IMG/VR virus record: IMGVR_UViG_3300032282_004141
Location: 1 to 29,305 of that record
Origin: a virus
Strand: one strand, 5' to 3'
Length of the DNA stretch: 29,305 nt
The translations under genes were made by a program, and so were the position numbers. Under the pieces are notes generated by a model that saw only the letters and a program-made list of their open reading frames with translations, was not told the DNA's origin and ran no database searches. The first letter of the stretch is position 1; each line of letters begins with the position of its first letter. This document shows, in pieces, positions 5,092-13,929 of this stretch.

Positions 5092-5648
5092 GTGATCGCC
5101 TCGTAAACGGCCCGACCGGCAGCCGTATCCGACGCGAGACTAACTAGCTTTTTGTTCACGAGCTTGGTCTGCTCAATCACGAACGAGGCGTTGACGAACA
5201 CCAAATATCGAGCGAGCACGATTTGGCTGCACTCCCACAGCGTCGGGGCCTCCACACCGACCGATGCCGCCAGCGTTGGGAATGTGGCCCGCCTGTCGGC
5301 TTCGCTCATTGCGTTGGCAGCCGCCTCGCCCATGTCGTGCACGGCAACGGCCTGGTTGTGCTTCTCGAGATAGGTCATGGCTTGACCAGAGCCAAGCGTC
5401 AGGAACCGGCCGCGGCACGCTTCTGCGTCATCGTCGATCCGGCGCTTAAGCGATGACTTGAGGTCATCAAGCTCAATGTCGCTTCGCACAATGCGAACCT
5501 GATCGGCCTCAATGACCACGCTTTCTCGAGGGCCGCTGCCCTCGATCACGACGGGACGCCAAAGGCTGGCCTTGTGCGCCGGGGGCGGATCGGCCATCTC
5601 CCGGCGCTCAACAACCTCGTTGCCTTCCACACGCGCATATGCTGCCAT
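5076..5648 (-). CDS. Tail-fibre-associated protein, DUF4376-like (190 aa)
   Basis: The N-terminal part is a small beta-rich head (AYARVEGNEVVERREM) of the kind seen in fibre assembly proteins. The C-terminal 110 residues have the shape of the DUF4376 group: LKSSLKRRIDDDAEACRGRF and GQAMTYLEKH, then a helical region ending KKLVSLASDTAAGRAVY. Such proteins usually lie just after tail fibre genes and are thought to help fibre folding or attachment. ATG 5648 was chosen over the upstream TTG. The location downstream of the fibre supports the call; the precise role is inference. Confidence 0.6.
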   Translation of the reverse strand: MAAYARVEGNEVVERREMADPPPAHKASLWRPVVIEGSGPRESVVIEADQVRIVRSDIELDDLKSSLKRRIDDDAEACRGRFLTLGSGQAMTYLEKHNQAVAVHDMGEAAANAMSEADRRATFPTLAASVGVEAPTLWECSQIVLARYLVFVNASFVIEQTKLVNKKLVSLASDTAAGRAVYEAITWPTP

Positions 5649-5658
5649 CAATCAGCCC

Positions 5659-5787
5659 TCACTGGCACCCAGGCTGCGGCCAAGGGTGCTGCCAATTCCC
5701 GCATGGTGGACCTGATGCGTAGTGCAGCGCGGATATGATCCCGCCAGCGAGCACCAGAGCCAACGCCACAATCACAATCACTTGCAT
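5659..5787 (-). CDS. 42-aa membrane peptide
   Basis: The start overlaps the stop of the 172-aa gene as TGATG. The peptide has a hydrophobic segment (VIVIVALALVLAGGIISAL, about 3-21) and a tail rich in Cys, Trp and Pro (PPCGNW, PQPGC). It could be a signal peptide or a single membrane helix with a periplasmic tail. Function unknown. Confidence 0.55.
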   Translation of the reverse strand: MQVIVIVALALVLAGGIISALHYASGPPCGNWQHPWPQPGCQ

Positions 5788-6305
5788 CAAACAAGCTCCC
5801 AGATCTGCAATTCGGCAACGCCGAAGGCTCCAGCGCCCGTGGTTCCATATATCCACACCGACGTGTAGGCCGTCGCCTGATCTGTGCTGGTTATGGTGCG
5901 ACCGGATGACTCATTTACGATGTCCGTGAATGCCGTGAGTGAGCCGATGATCGTCCCATCCGTCCCGCTCGATGGCGTTCCGTTCTTGGCGTAAATCCAG
6001 ATGTTGTTGTCCGATCGCTGTGGGGTGCCGATGGTGAAACCGTCATCGTTCGAGCCGTAGACAACGACTTTCTGAATGTATTTGCCAGCGCCCCAAGTGG
6101 TCCCGACGTAGCCGTTGCTGGCCTTGCGGACGACTGTCGCGCCGTCCTCCGATGTCGTGTTGTCAAAGCACTGACCGACGACGCCGGTTGATCCGCCGGC
6201 AAGATCACCGATGTGCGTTCCTGTCGTTCGATCAACAAGGGCTGGCGTTGACGGGGCACCAGACCCGCCAGCGCCAAACCCCACAAGATGAGTAGCCATC
6301 AGCAT
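5787..6305 (-). CDS. Discoidin-like carbohydrate-binding tail protein (172 aa)
   Basis: The region FDNTTSEDGATVV, then KYIQKVVVYGSNDDGF, then a beta-rich stretch ending VWIYGTTGAGAFGVAELQIW follows the pattern of F5/8 type C (discoidin) galactose-binding domains found on phage tail appendages. It lies directly after the fibre gene, so a receptor or polysaccharide-binding role at the tail tip is likely. The first 20 residues are Gly-rich. The start may be ATG 6305 or ATG 6299; neither has a strong ribosome binding site and coupling to the fibre stop three bases away is likely. Confidence 0.6.
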   Translation of the reverse strand: MLMATHLVGFGAGGSGAPSTPALVDRTTGTHIGDLAGGSTGVVGQCFDNTTSEDGATVVRKASNGYVGTTWGAGKYIQKVVVYGSNDDGFTIGTPQRSDNNIWIYAKNGTPSSGTDGTIIGSLTAFTDIVNESSGRTITSTDQATAYTSVWIYGTTGAGAFGVAELQIWELV

Positions 6306-6307
6306 AA

Positions 6308-9300
6308 TCAGGCGTCCGTGCTGGCGTCGGTGGTGATGTAGACGGTGACGCCATGCAGGCGGGCGTCAATCGCCATGGTGTCAGAGCCGTCGGATGGAAC
6401 GCGCTTGACTTGGAACACCACCCAATCCTCGGCGGCAGGCGTGCCCGCTATGGTGATGGCCGCGGTGGCGCTTGTCACGTAGATCGTGTTGGTTGTGCCG
6501 CCCGTGTCGGCCACCTGCTGAGCCGTGCCAAACGCGGTGTCACCAGCATCGCCGTCCGACAGCGCCACTGCTTCCAGCGCCCACACCACGCCGAAGTTGG
6601 TAGTCGTGGCAGCATGGCTCCATGTGAACGCTGCCGTGATTGTTCCCTCGTTCCACGACTTAGGCATGCGGATTGAGAACTGAGCGAACTCCTGGGTTGT
6701 GGTGTCGTAGTCGAGCGTTTTGAGCATCACCTTGTTGGTGGTGGTCTCCGCGCTTCCGGCGGCCGCACCATTCGTGGTGCGAGACACCATGGCGCCAGCT
6801 GGCACATAGATTGTCTCCTTGCCCACCTTCTTGACGACGACACCCTCAACCGCCAGTTCACCGGCGGCCGAGCGAGATAGCGTGGTGTCTGTGGCGTGGC
6901 CAAGCTCAATGCTACCGAAGCCCACTGCCTGCGATGTGGATGCCACAAGACCAGCAGCAGGCAACCCCGTGCAGTTGGTCAGCGTGCCGCTGCTTGGCGT
7001 GCCGAGCGCGCCGCTCGGAGCCACGTAGTCGGTTCCGGCCGTTGCCGCCGACGCCACACCGCTGGTCGCCTTCACGATGCCCGTGAGGCTTGCGCGCTTG
7101 ATCAGCTTTCCTGTCGTCGAGTTGAATAGCGCCAACTCGCTGTCAACCGACGATGCCGGGCCGACAACATCGCCAGTTCCGACACCATCAGCGCCCTTGT
7201 CGCCAGCGCGCAAGAACACGACAGAAACGATGGTGTTGTTGGCAATCGTGCCCGCGCCGCCGATGTAGGACACGGGGAACGTGTCGTATGAGCCGGCATC
7301 AGTCAGGGTGCTCGTGATCTGGTATTCTAGGAAATTGGTCCCAGGTGCCGCCACGTCGAGAATACGAACCACGCCCTTGTTTGTTGAGGTCGTGCTGTCG
7401 TCCCATGTGGCGATGTACGCGGCCTGACTGGCGCTCTGGCGGTTGGTCTCGCTGATGTTGAGTTGGGTTGCGCTTGCCGGAGTAGCGTTGTTGACCAGCA
7501 GCTTGCCGGAGCCTGGGTCGCCGCTCGTGCTCGTGCTCCACTGGTAGTCCAGCCCAACGTTCGGGCCAGTTGCTCCCGTTGCGCCGGTTGAGCCCGCCGA
7601 GCCAGTGGCGCCCGTTGAGCCTGTCGGGCCAACGTCGCCAGCTATCCCGATATTCCAAGACGTATAGGTGCCAGACCCAACTGACCTGTCTGACGTGAAC
7701 GCCAGCGTGGAACCGCTATAGCTGGTGACAACGCCTTCCATGTAGTTTGACGCGTCATAAGCTGCACGCACACGCATGTTGGCAGCGTAGGCCAGGCCGG
7801 ATTGAGTGGTGAACGTCTTGCTACCGCTCGAGCCGAGCGCAACTGAGCTTGTCGAGGTCGCAGCGTAGCCAGGGCCAGCCGCGCCAGTCGTGCCCGTGGT
7901 GCCTTGTGGCCCCTGGGTCGTCGTCATGTCCTCGATGGTGACGCTGGCGTAACGCTCAACGCCGTTGTTGGCGACGGTCGGGACTCCGAGATCTTGAGTT
8001 GAGAACGTGCCGCTCGCGTAATAGTCGAGCGTGAAGATCTCTTGAGCCGACAGCGTGAGAACGCCTGCCAGATGCGCCGTGGCCGTCGTTCGGTCTGGCG
8101 TGGCGTTCGGAGCTGCAACGCATAGGCCATCGATCACGGTTGCCGTGGTCGTGCTCTTGAACCGGATCTGAAACGTGTTTGTGCCCATGGTCACGGCCCA
8201 GGCACGGACAAGGTACGTGCCGGCCGGTATGGTGACTTGGTTGGATGCGAGCGACAGTCCGCTGATGACGTTGGTCGCGCCAGAGTTCACGAACGTGTTC
8301 AGTACGTGGTTGGTAAACGAGCCTGTCGTTGCTGTGCCGCCGTCCGTGCCGTTAGATTTCTGATCCTCGATAATCGCGATCTTGCGCACGGTCGAGGCTG
8401 GCGCCGTCGCGTTGGCCAGATCAACCCAGCCTGAGCTTTGATATGATGTGTAAAGATCCTCGTCTTGGACGTAGGCCAGCCACCCACAGTCAGCGGCTGG
8501 TGTGTGCTTGATGTAGGTGCCCCGCCCGTCGTACTCGGCAATATCGTTGGTTGAGTACCCGGCAGCGGCCGCCGTGCCTGTCGGTGTGCCGTTGAACAGG
8601 TATCGAGCGCCAGAGACAGGCGACGACGGAAACGCCGTAACGCGATCAGCCACGGTAAAAACGGACAGCCGCGACCCGATCAGCGGGTGGGTTTCTTCAG
8701 CGACCACAAACCCAGCACCGTCACAGACGATGCGGACGAGGTGCCCCTTGCCGGTCAGAGCTATGCCAGCCGTCGTGCTACTGCCCGGCAGCTTGATATA
8801 CTGCCCGGAGCCCGTGGCGATCTTGACTTGGTTCGCCGTGCCGTCATGCCGGAACAGCGCACTCCAGCCGTTACCTAGCGTCACCGCGCTCGTGAGCGTG
8901 CACTGGAAAGAGCCGCCAGTCGGGTCGCACTGGAATAGATAGCCGTCGTCACCAGAGACAGCCGTGAAGTCGGCTGTCTTGGGGTGCACCTCAACAGCCG
9001 CAGCGCCGGCGCCGGAGCTTGTGGTGATGTTGACCGGCCGGAAGTTTTCATGTGTAACAATAGAAGACCCGGCGGCATCCTTGAGGATGATCTTGAGCGC
9101 CGTGGTGGTGGTATAGATCGAGCACTTGTTGCCGCCGGAGGTGGGATATCCGCCCGCATCGGTGGTGACTGACGTTCCCACGGAAGTCGCCAGCGCCGAA
9201 TCCGAATAGACGGTTTTCGGCGTGCTGGTTCCTGCGGTGTAGAACTCAATTGTTCCGCCGGAAATCGGATCGTCGTTCGCATCCGTCAGGCGCCAGCCGG

Positions 9301-9328
9301 GAGGGAATACGGTCACGGAGTCGGTCAT
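6308..9328 (-). CDS. Tail fibre protein with collagen-like segments (1006 aa)
   Basis: Residues ~8-100 form a fibre N-terminal domain beginning PPGWRLTDANDDPISGG and containing DAGGYPTSGG, a block common in tail fibres that attach to a baseplate or tail hub. After several beta-rich domains come collagen-like Gly-X-Y runs at ~470-484 (QGPQGTTGTTGAAGPG) and ~562-588 (GPTGSTGATGSAGSTG). They bracket a compact beta domain (LAYAANMRVRAAYD ... TSWNIGIAG). The last 300 residues are beta-rich and probably carry the receptor-binding tip. ATG 9328 was preferred to the upstream TTG. P22 has an endorhamnosidase tailspike here; no glycosidase motif is visible. Confidence 0.85.
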   Translation of the reverse strand: MTDSVTVFPPGWRLTDANDDPISGGTIEFYTAGTSTPKTVYSDSALATSVGTSVTTDAGGYPTSGGNKCSIYTTTTALKIILKDAAGSSIVTHENFRPVNITTSSGAGAAAVEVHPKTADFTAVSGDDGYLFQCDPTGGSFQCTLTSAVTLGNGWSALFRHDGTANQVKIATGSGQYIKLPGSSTTAGIALTGKGHLVRIVCDGAGFVVAEETHPLIGSRLSVFTVADRVTAFPSSPVSGARYLFNGTPTGTAAAAGYSTNDIAEYDGRGTYIKHTPAADCGWLAYVQDEDLYTSYQSSGWVDLANATAPASTVRKIAIIEDQKSNGTDGGTATTGSFTNHVLNTFVNSGATNVISGLSLASNQVTIPAGTYLVRAWAVTMGTNTFQIRFKSTTTATVIDGLCVAAPNATPDRTTATAHLAGVLTLSAQEIFTLDYYASGTFSTQDLGVPTVANNGVERYASVTIEDMTTTQGPQGTTGTTGAAGPGYAATSTSSVALGSSGSKTFTTQSGLAYAANMRVRAAYDASNYMEGVVTSYSGSTLAFTSDRSVGSGTYTSWNIGIAGDVGPTGSTGATGSAGSTGATGATGPNVGLDYQWSTSTSGDPGSGKLLVNNATPASATQLNISETNRQSASQAAYIATWDDSTTSTNKGVVRILDVAAPGTNFLEYQITSTLTDAGSYDTFPVSYIGGAGTIANNTIVSVVFLRAGDKGADGVGTGDVVGPASSVDSELALFNSTTGKLIKRASLTGIVKATSGVASAATAGTDYVAPSGALGTPSSGTLTNCTGLPAAGLVASTSQAVGFGSIELGHATDTTLSRSAAGELAVEGVVVKKVGKETIYVPAGAMVSRTTNGAAAGSAETTTNKVMLKTLDYDTTTQEFAQFSIRMPKSWNEGTITAAFTWSHAATTTNFGVVWALEAVALSDGDAGDTAFGTAQQVADTGGTTNTIYVTSATAAITIAGTPAAEDWVVFQVKRVPSDGSDTMAIDARLHGVTVYITTDASTDA

Positions 9329-9329
9329 G

Positions 9330-9416
9330 CTAGGATAGTCCTCGGGTGAGAACGCGCAGAGCACTGGCGCTGGCAACTATCATCACGCTTGCCGTCGCCT
9401 TGAAGATTGCAGCCAT
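9330..9416 (-). CDS. Possible 28-aa hydrophobic peptide before the fibre gene
   Basis: ATG 9416 opens a short frame with a hydrophobic core (AAIFKATASVMIVASASAL) that ends one base before the fibre ATG. In another frame, 9325-9429, a 34-aa ORF fits the TAATG and ATGA overlaps usual for this genome but encodes a polar, unlikely protein. One of the two may be translated, or the 100 bases may simply be spacer. Confidence 0.3.
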   Translation of the reverse strand: MAAIFKATASVMIVASASALRVLTRGLS

Positions 9417-9428
9417 GTGGCTGCACCA

Positions 9429-12080
9429 TTACCTGTTGTCGGTCCTGCTGCCGTAGGCGCCACCTGCCCAGCCGTAGGAAGGCGCGGGCAATGATGGCAC
9501 TTGGGCACCCATGCCGCCGCCGGTCGCCTTGCTGGCAGCAAACCCGCCGAGCGTCTTCTCAGCGCGATTATACAATCCGTTGGCAATGATTTTCTTGGTC
9601 GCGCTATTGCCGCCGATCATTGTGTAGATGGCAGAGCCTATGTCGCGCATGAGAGCGCCGGCACCAATGGCCGACCAAGAGGTGTTCGGGTTCTTCTTTT
9701 CGATCCCGCTCATTGCCTGTTCGAGACGCGCCAGCGTTCTGCGCTCGCCTTCGTCAAACAAGAAATTGTACAGGCTCGCTTGATTGTTCCGCGCCGTCTT
9801 GAGCGCCGTTTGCAGCTTTCCTGGCGTCATCTTCTCGCCGGTCTTCATGTTGACCATGCGGTCAAGGTAGGCGAGGCGAATGTCGTTCTTGGCGGTTTGC
9901 GCCGCTTCCGCTGGAAGGTACTTGTCGTAGGCTTTGAACAGGCTGCTGATCGCTGATGTCGAGCCGTTCCGGATCTCTGACTTACCGGGAGCGCTGAACA
10001 GTTCAGTGATGATACCTTCCGGGTAATCCGTCTTTTTCAGGATGTTCTGCATGATGCGCCCGCCGGCATCGTTACGGCCAGCCTCGAACGCCTCGTGCAC
10101 CTCGCGGCTGATGCCGCGGGCCGTGCGCATGGCAATAGCAGTGCCAGGGTCGCCAGCCTTCTCGGCGGCGATAGGTATCCAGTCGTTATAAGCGTCGTAG
10201 ATGGCTCGAGCTGCTCGTTTGTCTTCCGGCTTCTCTGCGCTCTGGTAGATGCTCAAAAGCCGCTTCCTGAAATTGCCCACATCACCGATGGTGTTGTCAG
10301 GCAGTATTTCAGCCGCCTTGGATGGTGCCTTTCCGGCCTTGAACTCGTCGAGCGCCCTGGACATTTTCGCTGCCATCGGCGTCACGTCGGCATCGATCAT
10401 GATATCCTTCACGCCGCTGCGGATCGTCCCGTCGAGCTCGGCCAGCGCCTCCGGCGTGGCGTCCACTCGCTGAACTTTCGACCACGCTTCTCTAACCTTC
10501 TCTTTCGCAGCGTCTTGGGTGGCGGTCGTGTTGGCCTTGATGTTGGCGCCCATGTCTGCACGTTTCAGCGCCTCACCAGCGCGAGCGGGCGCTATCTGTC
10601 CGGCGATACCAGGCTTGCCCGGTGCAATTTCGCCGGTTAGCGCGTTCTTGATGGCATCGCTCTGCTTGGTGTCGAACTCTTTGATGCGCTCTTGCGCGGT
10701 GTTGCCGTAGGTTCCGCCGCGATATTGCTGCTCTCGCAAAAGTTGGTTTTTGTCGCCATTCAGTTCACCAAGCGTGCGCGGGATCTTAAACTCTTTGCTC
10801 GTCGCCTCAGTGAACGCGCCGCCAGCGTTTCCGGATCGTGCAAACGCCTTGGCAAAGTCCTGCGCGCTCTGGCCGGTCAGCAGCGTTGGATCGATGCCGG
10901 CATCCTGCGCGGCCTTGATGCCCTTGGCAGTGAGCGCGCCGTTCTCGAATAGGCTAGGCTCAACGCTGAGTTTGCGCATCAGCGCATTGCCGGCAGCACC
11001 AGCAGCTTCGCCAGCAGCACCAAAGCCAGCCGACAATCCAGCCTTGACGGCTGATTGCTTGAGGTCAAGCTCCGACACGCCAGTTGCCACGCCGGCCGCG
11101 TCCTGGGCCAGCGATGCCCCGGCTTGCGCGATGCCCTGTCCGCCCATGCGGCCAAGCAGCGGGGCGCCCTTGAGCATGGCGTTGGCAGCTAGACCACCAA
11201 CGGCATAGGGGATTGCCCCATAGGCGCCGCGGGCAACGTCCTGCATGTCGATGCCGGGCGAGTTGACATAGGCTTTCTGCTCGCTGCCGTCCTTGCCCTT
11301 GTAGACCACGACAGGATAGCCGTTCGCGTCCATCTCCTGGCGCATCAAGCGATTGCCAAGCATCGGGCCATAAACGCCGGCCATATCCTTGTCAGACGCG
11401 CCAGTGCCCCAGGCCCAGACCTCCGGCGCTATCTGATGTCCGCCCTCGTCTTGGAGCACGCGAGCAATGTTTGGAATTCCGGCATATCGTGGGTCTTGCT
11501 TGCCGCGGACATCCTGAATGCGGCGGCCTATCCATGTCTTGGCGTCTGGCTCGGCGTTGGGGTCTGCTGCTTTTGGTGCCACTATAGGTGCTGCCGCCTT
11601 CGGTGGCGTAGCCGCGCCAAAATCTTGGCTCCAGGCGTCTGGCGCTGCATCAGGCATGGACGGTGCAACGGGTGCAGATGGCGCTTGCGGCTTGGCGGGC
11701 TGGCCAATCAGTTCCTCGTGCGTCGTCCCAGGCATCCCCAGCGCGCCACGCCAGCGGTTGATGTCCCGGAGTTGTTCTGGCGTTGGCCGCTGCCTGTAGA
11801 GCCGTTCCACCTCGCCATAGTTCTTGCGTAGGCTTTGCGTGTCAGCGATCATCCCGCTGTCGTCGTAGACGTACGGCGGCAGCTCAGGGTGATCCTCGTT
11901 CGGCTTGACGGTGTAGCCAGCCGGCGGGGTGTACGGACCATCAGCAACGCCTTGCTGGCGATTTGCCTCAGTCTCAACGCGGCGTTCAATGCGGTCGTTC
12001 AAACGCTTGTCGCGTGGCGCCATCTGCGCCGGGATAAGCTGGGCATCGCCTCCGAAGTCGAGCGTCCAGGCGTCCGTCAA
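9429..12080 (-). CDS. Large ejection-type internal virion protein (883 aa, P22 gp16 position)
   Basis: This is the last of the internal-protein genes, in the place of P22 gp16, whose products leave the capsid with the DNA and help form the transenvelope channel. It is longer than gp16 (609 aa). Residues ~280-365 are Ala/Gly-rich and hydrophobic (YAVGGLAANAMLKGAPLLG), suitable for membrane insertion. DAWTLDFGG at 3-11 recurs as DAWSQDFGA at 148-156. The start is TTG 12080, with GGGGAG about nine bases upstream and a TTGA overlap with the previous stop. The motif repeat at the N-terminus supports that TTG. It contains NALMRK at 365. Confidence 0.72.
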   Translation of the reverse strand: MTDAWTLDFGGDAQLIPAQMAPRDKRLNDRIERRVETEANRQQGVADGPYTPPAGYTVKPNEDHPELPPYVYDDSGMIADTQSLRKNYGEVERLYRQRPTPEQLRDINRWRGALGMPGTTHEELIGQPAKPQAPSAPVAPSMPDAAPDAWSQDFGAATPPKAAAPIVAPKAADPNAEPDAKTWIGRRIQDVRGKQDPRYAGIPNIARVLQDEGGHQIAPEVWAWGTGASDKDMAGVYGPMLGNRLMRQEMDANGYPVVVYKGKDGSEQKAYVNSPGIDMQDVARGAYGAIPYAVGGLAANAMLKGAPLLGRMGGQGIAQAGASLAQDAAGVATGVSELDLKQSAVKAGLSAGFGAAGEAAGAAGNALMRKLSVEPSLFENGALTAKGIKAAQDAGIDPTLLTGQSAQDFAKAFARSGNAGGAFTEATSKEFKIPRTLGELNGDKNQLLREQQYRGGTYGNTAQERIKEFDTKQSDAIKNALTGEIAPGKPGIAGQIAPARAGEALKRADMGANIKANTTATQDAAKEKVREAWSKVQRVDATPEALAELDGTIRSGVKDIMIDADVTPMAAKMSRALDEFKAGKAPSKAAEILPDNTIGDVGNFRKRLLSIYQSAEKPEDKRAARAIYDAYNDWIPIAAEKAGDPGTAIAMRTARGISREVHEAFEAGRNDAGGRIMQNILKKTDYPEGIITELFSAPGKSEIRNGSTSAISSLFKAYDKYLPAEAAQTAKNDIRLAYLDRMVNMKTGEKMTPGKLQTALKTARNNQASLYNFLFDEGERRTLARLEQAMSGIEKKNPNTSWSAIGAGALMRDIGSAIYTMIGGNSATKKIIANGLYNRAEKTLGGFAASKATGGGMGAQVPSLPAPSYGWAGGAYGSRTDNR

Positions 12081-13537
12081 ATCCCGAACTCCCCTTGCAG
12101 CATCTTGCGGCGGGCTTGGTTGATCTGCTCAGGCTTGGCTTGCGGGTTCTGAATCTTCAATTGCTGCTCAATCTGAGACGAGCGCTCGCTATAGATGCGC
12201 TTCATGTCGTCGAGGCCGGCAAGCGTCTCGATCTTGCCGGACTTGGCCAGGTCTGCGATCTGCTCCGGCGTGCCCTTGTATTGGTTCTTGAGCCAATTGT
12301 AGCGGGCCACCGCCATGCGGTTCATGTCGATTTGCTGGTCAAGCTTAGACGCAAACGTTGTTGGGCCGTCGCTGGTGGTCGGGTTGGCAGCATACATGCG
12401 CTTTGCCTCAGATTCCGACACGGCGGCACCGGACATCGCCTTGATACGGTTGTTGAGACGTTCAGTCGTGGCCGTGGCAAACTGAGTGTAGCCAGACAGG
12501 AATTGTTTGCTCTGCGGGTCAATCTTGCCGCCTGAAAGCCAGTCAGACCAATTGGCGCCAATCGCCTTGGCTTGCCCCTCGAGGCCCAGATACTCAGGGC
12601 GGAATGCGGATTTTATCTGGTTCAGGTCGCCGAGGTCCATTGCCCGGTCAATCAGGGCCTTGTCGATGTGATTGGCACCTTCTTTGCCAAACCGGCCAGA
12701 ATTTGCGGACTCGGCTACGATCTTGCCGGCGTCACCAAACCCGGCAATCCCGAGCGCGACGCCCGTCCTTTGCTCTGGGGTAAGGCTGTCGAATACTCCC
12801 GGCTTGCGTTGCGCCTGGGCTTGCTCCCCAGGCGCTTGGATCTGAATGAGGTTGGGGTCGCTGCCGCCATCATACGATTGCGGGATGACACGCGCTTGCG
12901 GCTGCGCTTGTGCGGTTTGGTTTCCGCCACTTGGCATCAACTCGTTCAGGATATTGGCGCGTGCCTGATCAACCGGGGACTGGCCCTTGATCGTGCTGCG
13001 GATGATCTGTTGCCCTTCCGGCGAGCGCGGATCAATGCCACCAGCGCGCATGGTCCGCACAATGTCTGGTTCCTCGCGCCGGTTGAGGTTGGCAATTTGG
13101 GCCTCTCCCTTACGCATCTCCAACTCTTGCATCAGACGCTTCATCGGATCGTATCCCGACGCCTGGCGCGCCAGAAACTCAGGCCCCATCATGTGGTCAT
13201 TCGGATCAATCCCGAACTTGGCCATATGCTGCGCAACTTGCGGATTGTTCGCCGTCCAGCGCTGCCACACTGCTTGACGCTGCGGCCCCTGTAGCCCGTG
13301 GATGGCTTCGGCTTCCTTTCCGATGCGTTGGACTTCGCGCGCGCTTCGCTGCTCGTCGTGCTCCTGCCGCGTCATGTTCAGACGCTCGCGGTCCATGCCC
13401 GTGCGTTCGCGCTCTAAGCCCATGCGCTCCTGCTGAAGCCTATAGGAGCGGTTTTGCATGAGTGCATTGACGACCGGCTCTGTTTGAAGCTCGGTGTTGT
13501 CGATGCGGTAGGCGGGCATCTGCATCAGTGGCGGCAT
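12077..13537 (-). CDS. Ejection-type internal protein (486 aa, P22 gp20 position)
   Basis: The size and place match P22 gp20 (471 aa). Residues ~28-80 form a strongly charged, Arg/Glu/Met-rich coiled coil (LQQERMGLERERTGMDRERL). The middle is helical with Gln/Ala-rich linkers, and the C-terminus is again helical (QAKPEQINQARRKML). No catalytic motif is visible. It begins one base after the stop of the 109-aa gene. VVNALMQN near residue 25 belongs to a motif shared with its neighbours. By context it is packaged inside the capsid and ejected with the DNA. Confidence 0.65.
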   Translation of the reverse strand: MPPLMQMPAYRIDNTELQTEPVVNALMQNRSYRLQQERMGLERERTGMDRERLNMTRQEHDEQRSAREVQRIGKEAEAIHGLQGPQRQAVWQRWTANNPQVAQHMAKFGIDPNDHMMGPEFLARQASGYDPMKRLMQELEMRKGEAQIANLNRREEPDIVRTMRAGGIDPRSPEGQQIIRSTIKGQSPVDQARANILNELMPSGGNQTAQAQPQARVIPQSYDGGSDPNLIQIQAPGEQAQAQRKPGVFDSLTPEQRTGVALGIAGFGDAGKIVAESANSGRFGKEGANHIDKALIDRAMDLGDLNQIKSAFRPEYLGLEGQAKAIGANWSDWLSGGKIDPQSKQFLSGYTQFATATTERLNNRIKAMSGAAVSESEAKRMYAANPTTSDGPTTFASKLDQQIDMNRMAVARYNWLKNQYKGTPEQIADLAKSGKIETLAGLDDMKRIYSERSSQIEQQLKIQNPQAKPEQINQARRKMLQGEFGI

Positions 13538-13538
13538 G

Positions 13539-13868
13539 TTAGCGCCTCATGAGTGCGTTTGGCGCTTGGCCGTAGAATCCGCCCGGCTGGTTTTCAGCGT
13601 CCATCTGCTGTTCGTTGGCTCGAATGGCTCGGTGGATGTACGGAGCCGACAACCCGCCAGCGCCAGCGCCAGCAATAGCGCCAGGAACGCCACCCATGGC
13701 GCCACCGATGCCACCTCCAGTCGTCATCAGCGTAAGGATGCGCATCAGAGTTGGGTAATCCAACTCAGGCGGTATTCTGGTTGGATCTGGCCCAAGGCCG
13801 CGGGCCATGCGGGCTTGCATTTCTTCAGGCGCCATCTGCTGGCGCATCAGTGCATTAACGTCGCTCAT
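13539..13868 (-). CDS. Small internal virion protein (109 aa)
   Basis: ATG 13868 is preceded by GGGGG. The protein opens with SDVNALMRQQMAPEEMQARM and closes with GQAPNALMRR, the same NALMR motif at both ends. The centre has a Gly/Ala-rich hydrophobic stretch (GGGIGGAMGGVPGAIAG) that could insert in a membrane. It lies between the gp7-like and gp20-like genes. It may be an ejection-machine component; P22 has no obvious equivalent. Confidence 0.6.
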   Translation of the reverse strand: MSDVNALMRQQMAPEEMQARMARGLGPDPTRIPPELDYPTLMRILTLMTTGGGIGGAMGGVPGAIAGAGAGGLSAPYIHRAIRANEQQMDAENQPGGFYGQAPNALMRR

Positions 13869-13929
13869 TGCTGCCCCCAATTCTGTCCAGGCATCAATAT
13901 GGTCCACCAGACGCTTCTTATGGATTAGA

